A stretch of DNA of 64,000 nt from contig NZ_JABVXC010000004.1 in assembly GCF_013349955.1 (NCBI RefSeq), forward strand, positions 121,036 to 185,035. Direction: 5' to 3'. A program made the translations under genes and the position numbers. This document shows positions 55,637 to 64,000 of this stretch, piece after piece (within the stretch, counting starts at the first letter, position 1; every line of letters begins with the position of its first letter). The DNA is from Onishia taeanensis (GTDB lineage: Bacteria > Pseudomonadota > Gammaproteobacteria > Pseudomonadales > Halomonadaceae). A model generated the notes under the pieces. It was not told where the DNA came from, searched no databases, and saw nothing but the letters and a program-made list of their open reading frames with translations.

Positions 55637-55774
55637 CTTTATCCTGCACCTTTCCCGGTCGTTGGTATCCGACCCTAGCCACCGCCGGAATATTAAGCCT
55701 TCTCACAGCGATCTTCGAGAAGAGTTCCGCGATGATAAGGAGTGATGACGAGCCTGTCCATGTAGGCACGCGCT

Positions 55775-55807
55775 GTGCAGGCACCGGGGAGCCCCCGGTG
55801 CCTGCAC
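55775..55807 (-). terminator. strong hairpin terminator after the second RND permease gene
   Basis: A perfect 15-bp stem (GTGCAGGCACCGGGG and its complement) with a 3-nt loop, directly following the permease stop at 55810. Confidence 0.75.
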
Positions 55808-55809
55808 GT

Positions 55810-58800
55810 TCACGAGGCTGTCCTTGCCTCGGCGTCGGCATCCTTGGCCGCATTGTGATCGCGGGCCAGCAGCAGATAAAACGCCGGCAGCACGAACAAG
55901 GTAAACAGGGTGCCGATGCCAAGCCCGGAAGCGATGGTCAGGCCAATATCGAATCGGCTGACCGCTCCGGCACCGGTGGCTATCAGCAGCGGCACCATGG
56001 CGACGATCAGGGCTACCGATGTCATCAGGATCGGGCGCAGGCGAATCGCCGAGGCGGTGATGACGGCGTCACGCTTGTTGAGCCCTTCCTCATGCTGCAA
56101 CTGGTTGGCAAATTCGACGATCAGGATGCCATTCTTGGCCACCACCCCGATCAGGGTGATCAGGCCTACCTGGGTGTATATATTCAGGCTCGAGACCCCA
56201 AGGGTGATGAACGTCATGGCGCCGGCCACCGACATGGGGACCGAAACCAGGATGATCAGTGGATCACGCCAGCTCTCGAACTGTGCCGCCAGCACCAGGT
56301 AGATGACGATCAGCGACAGGAAGAAGGTCAGTACCAGAGCGCTACCCTGATTCATCAGCTGCCGTGACTCCCCCTTGTAGTCGACCGAGTAAGCTGGAGG
56401 CAGGCTCTCGGCGGCTGTCTGGTTGAGCCAGGCAAGGGCATCGCCCAAGGTGACGCCGGGGCGCGGTACGCCCTCGAGGACGACCGAGTTAAGTTGCTGG
56501 AACTGGCTGCGTTTAGAGGGTTCCACGCTGTCCTCGAAGCGCACCAGATTGCTCAGTGGCACCTGCTCACCGGAATCGGCTTCGACATAGTAGTTATCGA
56601 TCATCGAGGCATCGAGGCGGTATTGCTGCTCGACCTGAGGAATGACCTTGTAGCTACGCCCGTCCATGCTGAATCGATTGGTGAAGCCTTCACCGAGTAG
56701 CGTCGACAGTGCCTGGCCAATATCAGCCATGGTCAGGCCGATATCCGCCACCCGGTCTCGATCCACGAGAATGCGGGTGTTGGGCCGATTGAAATCGATC
56801 GATTTGCGCAGGAAGGCGAAGTTTCCGCTACCCATGGCCTGTCCGAGCAGATCGTCGGCGATGGCATTGAGCTCCTCGTAACTGTTGCCCGTCGTCAGTA
56901 CGAATTGAACGGGCAAGCCGCCACTGGAGCCGGGCAGGGAAGGGCGTGCGAAGGCGGCAGTCTGCAAGCCGGTCACCTGAGATAGCGCCCCCTGCAGACT
57001 AGGCATGACTTCCATCTGCGAGACATCTCGTTCGCTCCAGGGCGCCATCTTGAAACCACCAAACACCGTGTCGGCGCTGGTGCCGCCGAGAATCATGAAC
57101 GACTCCTTGTAGCCGTCGATGCCTTCCACTCGGGCCTGGATGTCATTGGCATAGCGTTCCAGGTACTCGAGGGTGCCGGTCTGCGGTGCGGTGCCCTGGA
57201 AGAAGATAATGCCCTGATCTTCCGTGGGGGCCAGCTCGTTCTGGCTGGTGATGAACATGAAATAGATAGAGGCCAGCACCACCGTGGCGAACACTACCGG
57301 TACCGAGACGGTCTCGAGAGTGCGCGTCAGCAGCCCTCGATAGCCGTTCGATAAGCCGTTGAAGGTAGACTCGACACCTTTTTCGAAGCGCGACGATTGT
57401 CCGTGAGGCTTCAGCACCTTGCCAGATAGCATCGGTGAAAGCGTCAGGGCCACGATGCCCGAAACGACCACGGCACCTGCCAGGGTGAACGCAAACTCCG
57501 TGAACAGTGAGCCGACTAGGCCGCCCATGAAGCCGATAGGCGCGTAGACCGCCACCAGGGTGGTGGTCATGGCGATGATCGGCACCGCCATTTCCCTCGC
57601 GCCGTTGATGGCCGCATCGAAACGGGATTCACCGGCCTCGATATGTCGGTGTACGTTTTCGACCACGATGATGGCGTCATCCACCACCAAGCCGATGGCC
57701 AGTACCATCGAAAGAAGCGTAAGCAGGTTGAGCGAAAAGCCCAGCATCAGCATCACGAATGCCGCACCGATCAAGGACAGCGGGACCGCTACCGCAGGCA
57801 CCAGGGCCGCGCGAAAGGAGCCGAGCGACAGGAAGATCACCACCAAGACGATGACGAGGGCTTCGAGCAGAGTCTTGACCACCTCCTTGATGGAGTCATC
57901 GATGAACTCAGAGGCATCGTAGGGCAGTACGACCTTGAGGCCAGTCGGCAGTTGTCGGCGGATTTCCGGGAGGGTGTCGCGAACGGCCGTGGCCACATCC
58001 AGCGGATTGGCGCCGGGCGCCTGCTCAATGGCCATGAAGGTGGAGGGCGTTCCGCTGTACCAGGCGGTACTGTCATAGCTTTCGGACCCCAGTTCGGTAC
58101 GCGCGACATCTCTCAGGCGCACCAGATCGCCTCCGTCATTACGCACCACCAGGTCTTCGAACTGACTGGGGTCCGTGATGTCGGTATTGGTCGTCAGATT
58201 GATGAGCACGAACTCGCTGCGCGTCTTACCGACACCGGCTTGGTAGTTATTGTTTTGCAGGACATTGATGACCTGACTGGGACTAACGTTCAGGGCCGCC
58301 ATGCGCTGCGGGTCTAGCCAGATACGCATGGCCATGCTCTGACCGAAGCTTCTCGCCTTGGCGACCCCCGGCAGGGCCTGAAGCTTGGGCTGTACCACGC
58401 GCGTCAGGTAATCGGTAATGCGTGGTACTTCCATTTGCTCTGAATAGAACGCCAGGTACATCAGTGCCGTGCTGTCACCGGTCGATGACTCGATGACTGG
58501 GCTTTCGGCAGAACTTGGCAGTACGCTGCGCTGGCTGGCCACCTTGGCCTGAACCTCAGCCAGGGCGGCGTTGGCGTCGTAGTTTAGCTCCATGTTGACT
58601 TCGATGGTCGAGGAGCCCTGGATGCTGGTCGATTCGATGAAGTCGATGCCATTGGCTTCGGCAATAGCCTGTTGCAAGGGGGTGGTCACGAAGCCCTGCA
58701 CCAGTTCAGAGCTGGCTCCCGGATAGGATGTCGTCACCGTGATCACGGTGCTTTCAAGCTCCGGATACTGGCGAACCTCCATATCCATGGCGGCCCTCAG

Positions 58801-58875
58801 ACCAATCAGCAGGATCAGCAGGCTGATCACGGTGGCGAGCACCGGGCGCCGGATGAAGATATCGGTGAATTTCAT
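55810..58875 (-). CDS. RND multidrug efflux permease (HAE1 family)
   Basis: A 1021-residue inner-membrane pump, beginning MKFTDIFIRRPVLATVISLLILLIG and carrying the proton-relay aspartates in MVLAIGLVVDDAIIVVENVHRHIEAGE (TM4), with the later motif QVGLITLIGVVAKNGILIVEFANQLQHEEG. It resembles MexF/MuxB/VexH-type drug pumps. Its ATG overlaps the adaptor stop by one base. No outer-membrane factor or local repressor gene is present, so a shared TolC is likely. Confidence 0.92.
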   Translation of the reverse strand: MKFTDIFIRRPVLATVISLLILLIGLRAAMDMEVRQYPELESTVITVTTSYPGASSELVQGFVTTPLQQAIAEANGIDFIESTSIQGSSTIEVNMELNYDANAALAEVQAKVASQRSVLPSSAESPVIESSTGDSTALMYLAFYSEQMEVPRITDYLTRVVQPKLQALPGVAKARSFGQSMAMRIWLDPQRMAALNVSPSQVINVLQNNNYQAGVGKTRSEFVLINLTTNTDITDPSQFEDLVVRNDGGDLVRLRDVARTELGSESYDSTAWYSGTPSTFMAIEQAPGANPLDVATAVRDTLPEIRRQLPTGLKVVLPYDASEFIDDSIKEVVKTLLEALVIVLVVIFLSLGSFRAALVPAVAVPLSLIGAAFVMLMLGFSLNLLTLLSMVLAIGLVVDDAIIVVENVHRHIEAGESRFDAAINGAREMAVPIIAMTTTLVAVYAPIGFMGGLVGSLFTEFAFTLAGAVVVSGIVALTLSPMLSGKVLKPHGQSSRFEKGVESTFNGLSNGYRGLLTRTLETVSVPVVFATVVLASIYFMFITSQNELAPTEDQGIIFFQGTAPQTGTLEYLERYANDIQARVEGIDGYKESFMILGGTSADTVFGGFKMAPWSERDVSQMEVMPSLQGALSQVTGLQTAAFARPSLPGSSGGLPVQFVLTTGNSYEELNAIADDLLGQAMGSGNFAFLRKSIDFNRPNTRILVDRDRVADIGLTMADIGQALSTLLGEGFTNRFSMDGRSYKVIPQVEQQYRLDASMIDNYYVEADSGEQVPLSNLVRFEDSVEPSKRSQFQQLNSVVLEGVPRPGVTLGDALAWLNQTAAESLPPAYSVDYKGESRQLMNQGSALVLTFFLSLIVIYLVLAAQFESWRDPLIILVSVPMSVAGAMTFITLGVSSLNIYTQVGLITLIGVVAKNGILIVEFANQLQHEEGLNKRDAVITASAIRLRPILMTSVALIVAMVPLLIATGAGAVSRFDIGLTIASGLGIGTLFTLFVLPAFYLLLARDHNAAKDADAEARTAS

Positions 58876-59999
58876 CAGCCCTGCGCCTCCTCGTCAGCAT
58901 TCGTCGCTTGAGACTCTGACGCATTCATGTCGACCGCCTTGACTGGCTGACCATCGCGCAGGCGAAGAAGGCCAGTGGCCACGACCTGGTCGCCTTCTGA
59001 GAGGCCATCGACAATCTCGATGACATCGCCTCGGGTGCTGCCCGTCGTCACTTGCTGGCGGGATGCGATGGTCTGGCCCTGGTCATTTTCGACAATACGA
59101 AATACGAAGTCGCCATAGGTATTGAAGGACAGCGCCGTGCGGGGGAGGGTAAGAACCTCCCGCGTATCGGCGGAAAGCGTATTGACCTCGGCGAACATGC
59201 CTGGGTGCAGTGCGCCGTCGGCGTTATCGAGCTTGGCACGCACATTGAGCGTGCGGCTCGATTGATTCACCGAGGGTGCGATGGCCAGAATCTCACCCTC
59301 GAAGACGCGGTCAGGATAGGCGGCGACGGTAATCTCGATGCTGCGCCCGGCGGCCACTTGCTCAAGCGCGCGCTCCGGCACGCTGTAGTCCACGTGGATC
59401 GGGTCCAGCATGTTCAGGTCGACAATCGGCGTGCCGACGGCGATATATTCGCCCAGGTCGACCTGGCGCAGGCCAACGACGCCGTCGAAGGGAGCGCGGA
59501 TGGTTTTCTTGTTGAGCTGGGCACGCTGTTGTTCGGCATCGGCGCGGGCAGCCTGATAGTTGGCCCGAGCTTCGTCGAACTGAGACTGGGAGACCGCATT
59601 GCGTGGCAACAGATTCGAATAACGCTGGTAGGTCTCGTTGGCCAGTTGTGCCTGGGCTTCCAGAGCCGCAAGCGCGGCTTGATCGACGCTGTCTTCGAGG
59701 CGAATCAGCACATCACCTTTGCTGACGCGCTGACCCGACTCGAAGGCCACTTCACTGACAACGCCAGCCACTTCATTGGCCACTGCGACACCGTTGATGG
59801 CGCGCAGAGAGCCGACCGAGCTCAAGCCCGGGCGCCAGGATTGAGGCTCGATGGTAACTGATTCGACGGACGTCGGTGGTTGGGCTTGTGCGTTCTTTTC
59901 TCCCATTTCCTGCATTTTCAGGTACTTCCATCCGAAAATGCTGCCCAAAGCCACCGTCAGCACGATGATGACAATGACGAGACGTATTGTGGTTTTCAT
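58875..59999 (-). CDS. RND efflux periplasmic adaptor subunit
   Basis: A 374-residue membrane-fusion protein with an N-terminal anchor (6-24) and two lipoyl halves (GVVSEVAFESGQRVSKGDVLIRLED and APFDGVVGLRQVDLGEYIAVGTPIV) around a short helical hairpin (~100-150), then the barrel and membrane-proximal domains. The ATG at 59999 has GGGAA ~8 nt ahead; the open frame upstream is not conserved-looking. It forms an operon with the permease. Confidence 0.9.
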   Translation of the reverse strand: MKTTIRLVIVIIVLTVALGSIFGWKYLKMQEMGEKNAQAQPPTSVESVTIEPQSWRPGLSSVGSLRAINGVAVANEVAGVVSEVAFESGQRVSKGDVLIRLEDSVDQAALAALEAQAQLANETYQRYSNLLPRNAVSQSQFDEARANYQAARADAEQQRAQLNKKTIRAPFDGVVGLRQVDLGEYIAVGTPIVDLNMLDPIHVDYSVPERALEQVAAGRSIEITVAAYPDRVFEGEILAIAPSVNQSSRTLNVRAKLDNADGALHPGMFAEVNTLSADTREVLTLPRTALSFNTYGDFVFRIVENDQGQTIASRQQVTTGSTRGDVIEIVDGLSEGDQVVATGLLRLRDGQPVKAVDMNASESQATNADEEAQG

Positions 60000-60179
60000 A
60001 GCGTGTTCCCGAGAAGCGTCGACAATAACCATGACCGCTACGCCATAAGGCATCGAGGCGGCATAGGGAAGATGTTATAAGAGTCCAATGATGTAAGTAT
60101 GACGGCCAAATGGCCAGTAACCTAAGGCAAAAAGGCAGCAATAGTGGCAAGTTTCTTTTGCCTCGCGCATCTAATTTAA

Positions 60180-60195
60180 CATAATATATATTATG
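60180..60195. promoter_or_regulatory. 16-bp perfect AT-rich palindrome
   Basis: CATAATAT followed by its reverse complement, 181 nt upstream of the adaptor start. It could be an operator or simply a promoter -10 region. Confidence 0.35.
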
Positions 60196-60263
60196 CGAAG
60201 CTATGGATGGGGCTCTAAACAGAGCCACTGAGATATCCGTGATCGGCTCACCGTCGCCCAAGC

Positions 60264-60291
60264 CAGCGACCAGCGACCAGCGACCAGCGAC
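60264..60291. repeat. four tandem copies of the heptamer CAGCGAC
   Basis: CAGCGAC occurs four times without interruption in non-coding DNA. The number of copies could vary by slippage. Confidence 0.85.
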
Positions 60292-60407
60292 TACTACAGT
60301 AGTAGCCTTGGTAGTGACTGGATACGGGCTTTACTCGCCTGCTGGTCAAATCGACACTTGTGGCAGCAAGTGCTACCGTTCGCGGCTTTCATAACAGGAG
60401 ACTACCG

Positions 60408-60608
60408 ATGAGCGCAGAATATTCCCTGCATGACCTGGCCCAAGCCAAAGAAGCGCTGGAACTGGCCGAAAAAGCATGGGAAGAAGATGACGGCAATAAC
60501 CGTCAGGCCCATATTAAAAAGATTTCCGCCGCCCGAGCCAACTTATCCATGATCGAAGGTCAGCTGAAGCATGACGGCATCATCGCCGAGGAAGATGCCG
60601 CGTTTTAA
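60408..60608 (+). CDS. small 66-residue conserved-type hypothetical protein
   Basis: A 66-residue helical, acidic protein beginning MSAEYSLHDLAQAKEALELAEKAWEEDDG, with no membrane segment or cysteine. The start is supported by AGGAG 7 nt ahead; an upstream in-frame extension to 60360 lacks such a site. I do not recognise a family. The regular spacing of hydrophobic residues suggests a two-helix bundle. It is followed 126 nt later by the monooxygenase-like gene on the same strand. Confidence 0.7.
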   Translation: MSAEYSLHDLAQAKEALELAEKAWEEDDGNNRQAHIKKISAARANLSMIEGQLKHDGIIAEEDAAF

Positions 60609-60734
60609 GCAGTTGTCAGGCTCGATAGGCTTTGCTCGCGGCGATGTCCCAGCCGTTGCCCAGCCAAGCTACTCCGGCCGTTACATTGTTTCTGGTATAA
60701 CACCGATGTCCGGTTCATCCTCCAGGAGTTACGC

Positions 60735-61082
60735 ATGTCGCAGAAGATCTACTGCATCGCCAGTTTCAAGCCCAAGCCTGGCCGCGAAGATGCCGCCTTC
60801 AAGGCGCTACAGAGCCTTGAGCCCAATGCGCACCGTGAAGATGGCTGTCTGCGCTACACGGTGACTCGCCAGATCGAGAGCCCCTTTGCTCAGGGTGAAA
60901 GCTATCCGATCGTGTTCCATGAAGTCTGGGCCAATCGTGAAGCCTTCGAAGCCCACTGCCAACGCCGTGAAATTCAGGCGTTTTTCCAGTCGCAGGTGGA
61001 ATCCACGGATGGCGACATCGAAGACGCTAATGTATGCGTCTATACCGATGAACCGGTTGGTTTCGATGCACCGCAATTCTAG
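60735..61082 (+). CDS. antibiotic biosynthesis monooxygenase (ABM) domain protein, putative quinol monooxygenase
   Basis: A 115-residue dimeric alpha/beta-barrel protein of the ABM family (IYCIASFKPKPGREDAAFKALQSLEPNAHREDGCLRYTVTRQ...IVFHEVWANREAFEAHCQRREIQAFF), like YgiN quinol monooxygenase. It may oxidise quinols or related small aromatics; the true substrate is unknown. A GGAG site lies before the ATG. Confidence 0.83.
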   Translation: MSQKIYCIASFKPKPGREDAAFKALQSLEPNAHREDGCLRYTVTRQIESPFAQGESYPIVFHEVWANREAFEAHCQRREIQAFFQSQVESTDGDIEDANVCVYTDEPVGFDAPQF

Positions 61083-61265
61083 TCAGGCCATCGGACCCAG
61101 GCATTGCGCAAAGCGCGAGGCGCACGCTGTCCTGCTGGCCGAAATATGCGGCGCTGCGCCCATCGTTCGACATCAGTGCAACCGCCCTTCTTTCGCGTTT
61201 TGCCACTGAACGCGTTGCCAAGGCACGACTCTCAACGCCATGACCTTTCAGATCAGGAGCAATGC

Positions 61266-61811
61266 ATGCGCCATCTTGCCAAGCAATACCCCCTTTGGGC
61301 ATTTGCGTTTCTCGGCCTTGCCCTGACGGGCTGCGCCGGCGTGGACGTCGAGGATTATGCAGGCAGTGAGCCGAGGCTGGATATTGCCGAGTATTTTGAA
61401 GGCGATACCCGGGCCTGGGGCATGGTCCAAGACTACTCAGGCGAAGTGCAGCGGCGCTTTACCGTCGATATCACCGGCACCGTCGAAGGCGATACACTGA
61501 CGCTTGATGAGCGCTTCCAGTATGCCAATGGCGAAACCGACCGCCGTGTCTGGACCTTCGAGCGCATCGACGAGCATCGCTGGGTCGGCCAGGCCAGCGA
61601 CGTCGAGGGCGAGGTGGAAGCAAGGCAGTACGGCCATGTCTTCCACATGAATTATCCGCTCGACGTTGCCGTGGGCGACCGGAACCTGACCTTCACCATG
61701 GACGACTGGATGTATCTGCAGCCGGATGGCCGCCTGATCAACCGGACCAACATGTCGAAGTTCGGCGTGACCCTTGGCGAAGTGACCCTGTCTTTCGATA
61801 AGGCGCCCTGA
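61266..61811 (+). CDS. DUF3833 family lipoprotein
   Basis: A 181-residue lipoprotein: signal peptide with lipobox LTGC (Cys20), then the DUF3833 domain (EYFEGDTRAWGMVQDYSGEVQRRFTVDITGTVEGDTLTLDERFQYANGE...DDWMYLQPDGRLINRTNMSKFGVTLGEVTLSF). The fold is probably a small beta-barrel resembling lipocalins; the function is unknown. The ATG at 61266 has AGGAG 6 nt upstream, and the longer open frame starting 61104 is rejected. Confidence 0.85.
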   Translation: MRHLAKQYPLWAFAFLGLALTGCAGVDVEDYAGSEPRLDIAEYFEGDTRAWGMVQDYSGEVQRRFTVDITGTVEGDTLTLDERFQYANGETDRRVWTFERIDEHRWVGQASDVEGEVEARQYGHVFHMNYPLDVAVGDRNLTFTMDDWMYLQPDGRLINRTNMSKFGVTLGEVTLSFDKAP

Positions 61812-61899
61812 CCCTGGCAAGCAAGGACACATCAGCCAGGATTGACCTGACCCGCTTTGTGATCGACTTCGTAGTCTGAAACGAAATGGCGAGAAACCA

Positions 61900-61932
61900 A
61901 AAAGCCCCGATGATCCACTCATCGGGGCTTTT
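61900..61932. terminator. bidirectional rho-independent terminator between the DUF3833 gene and ectC
   Basis: A 14-bp stem with A-run and T-run ends (arms start AAAAGCCCCGATGA), 5-nt loop; it works for both strands. Confidence 0.88.
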
Positions 61933-61942
61933 GCATGCAGGC

Positions 61943-61972
61943 CCTGTGTGCACGTCGCCTGTGTGCACGTCG
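61943..61972. repeat. 15-bp direct duplication downstream of ectC
   Basis: CCTGTGTGCACGTCG occurs twice in tandem between the terminator and the ectC stop. Each copy contains the palindrome GTGCAC. Confidence 0.85.
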
Positions 61973-61994
61973 CCTGCATCGGCAAACATGGAGC

Positions 61995-62393
61995 TTAGCT
62001 GTTGTCGTCCGGCGCAGCGTAGGAGCCGTCTTCACGGTGCACTTCGTTTCCGGTCAGGCCTGGTGTGAAGACACAAGCGAGGTGCATGGTCTTGCTGGCA
62101 CGCAGCAGATGATCGTCGTGCTGGTCGAGGATGTAGATGTCGCCTGGCTTGATCGGCCAGATCTTGCCATCGGCCAGAGTCTCGACTTCACCTTCCCCTT
62201 CGATGCAGTAAACGGCTTCGAAGTGGTTCTTGTAGTGGATATGGGTCTCGGTGCCTTCGAAAATACGGGTAATGTGGAAGGAGCATTTGCCGCCGTCGTC
62301 GGCCAGCGAGAGACGTGTGCTGTCCCAGTTACCGTTTTCGGCCTTCACCAGACGATCTGTCTTACGGGCTTCTTCGAGATTACGAACGATCAT
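61995..62393 (-). CDS. ectC: L-ectoine synthase EctC
   Basis: A 132-residue cupin that closes N-gamma-acetyl-2,4-diaminobutyrate to ectoine, the last step of ectoine synthesis. Features: [71 protein letters not shown] with cupin metal residues and [21 protein letters not shown]. Length and sequence match Halomonas EctC. It lies 93 nt after ectB, with a hairpin in that gap. Confidence 0.97.
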   Translation of the reverse strand: MIVRNLEEARKTDRLVKAENGNWDSTRLSLADDGGKCSFHITRIFEGTETHIHYKNHFEAVYCIEGEGEVETLADGKIWPIKPGDIYILDQHDDHLLRASKTMHLACVFTPGLTGNEVHREDGSYAAPDDNS

Positions 62394-62423
62394 TGCGAAC
62401 TTCCTCTGTTGGAATACTGATCA

Positions 62424-62446
62424 GGAACCCGGTTTTGCCGGGTTCC
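62424..62446 (-). other. intercistronic hairpin between ectB and ectC
   Basis: GGAACCCGG-5 nt-CCGGGTTCC, a perfect 9-bp stem ahead of ectC, without a T-run. It may stabilise or partially terminate the ectAB message. Confidence 0.7.
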
Positions 62447-62486
62447 CATGGCGCTGCCATCACGTTATCGGGTGGCCGGCGTCGAC

Positions 62487-64000
<1,514 letters not shown>

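Larger units (their letters stand above)
60000..60407. other. 408-nt intergenic region with repeats, promoter region of the second RND pump
   Basis: No convincing gene. It contains AGGCAAAA-N23-TTTTGCCT (60125-60163), the palindrome at 60180-60195, a heptanucleotide repeat (60264-60291) and an AGTAGTAG-type inverted repeat just after it. The adaptor promoter (minus) and the promoter of the 66-residue gene (plus) must lie here. Confidence 0.6.

Overview
The window looks like the chromosome of a moderately halophilic gammaproteobacterium of the Halomonas type. The basis is the ectoine genes at the right edge (end of ectA, complete ectB and ectC), a proVWX glycine-betaine importer, GC-rich DNA, acidic proteins, and a Gammaproteobacteria-style set of tusBCDE, nfuA, metH, DUF2069 and DUF1244 genes. 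Nearly all of it is ordinary, densely packed chromosome. I see no rRNA, tRNA, CRISPR array, prophage or insertion sequence.

Layout. 1-2.4 kb: end of a TRAP transporter permease, a VanX-like dipeptidase and a zinc alcohol dehydrogenase. 2.5-9.9 kb: Zur-box-controlled zinT, an RND pump (adaptor and permease), and acuR-acuI, each preceded by the same palindromic operator. 9.9-15.9 kb: a lipoprotein, a YccA-type Bax-inhibitor protein, the tusDCBE sulfur relay, acpH, then moeA and moaB joined by an unusual 82-bp tandem repeat. 15.9-26.2 kb: a periplasmic molybdenum formate dehydrogenase locus (fdhI, fdhB, fdhA, TAT peptide, TorD chaperone, polyferredoxin, DUF3306, DUF3305) with divergent fdhD. The molybdenum-cofactor genes moaB and moeA lie directly downstream of it. 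26.3-34.4 kb: an XRE-cupin regulator, a histone-deacetylase-family protein divergent from a Pat-type lysine acetyltransferase, and proVWX. 34.4-39.1 kb: pdxH, the arsC-wrbA-DUF2069-azlC-azlD operon, a GGCT-like protein and smrA. 39.1-47.5 kb: cysI and DUF934 (assimilatory sulfite reduction), a MATE exporter, metH and nfuA. 47.6-50.2 kb: a KfrA_N coiled-coil protein divergent from a tyrosine recombinase, with a perfect 28-bp palindrome between them. 50.3-55.7 kb: sufE, yidD, hisI, zur, then a retropepsin lipoprotein / inactive-transglutaminase membrane protein / ATP-grasp ligase cluster. 55.8-61.9 kb: a second RND pump and small genes. 61.9-64 kb: ectCBA.

Common themes are osmoadaptation (ectoine, betaine, perhaps the ATP-grasp/retropepsin cluster), sulfur handling (tus, cys, metH, sufE, nfuA), zinc homeostasis (zur in trans to a zinT Zur box) and formate respiration with its molybdenum cofactor supply.

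The most unusual points are as follows. (1) Three tandem 82-bp repeats between moaB and moeA form a chain of 29-codon mini-genes that copy the MoaB C-terminus; every start overlaps the previous stop by 8 nt. (2) The KfrA_N/recombinase pair has a perfect palindrome between its genes. (3) The retropepsin/transglutaminase/ATP-grasp cluster has no role that I can assign with confidence.
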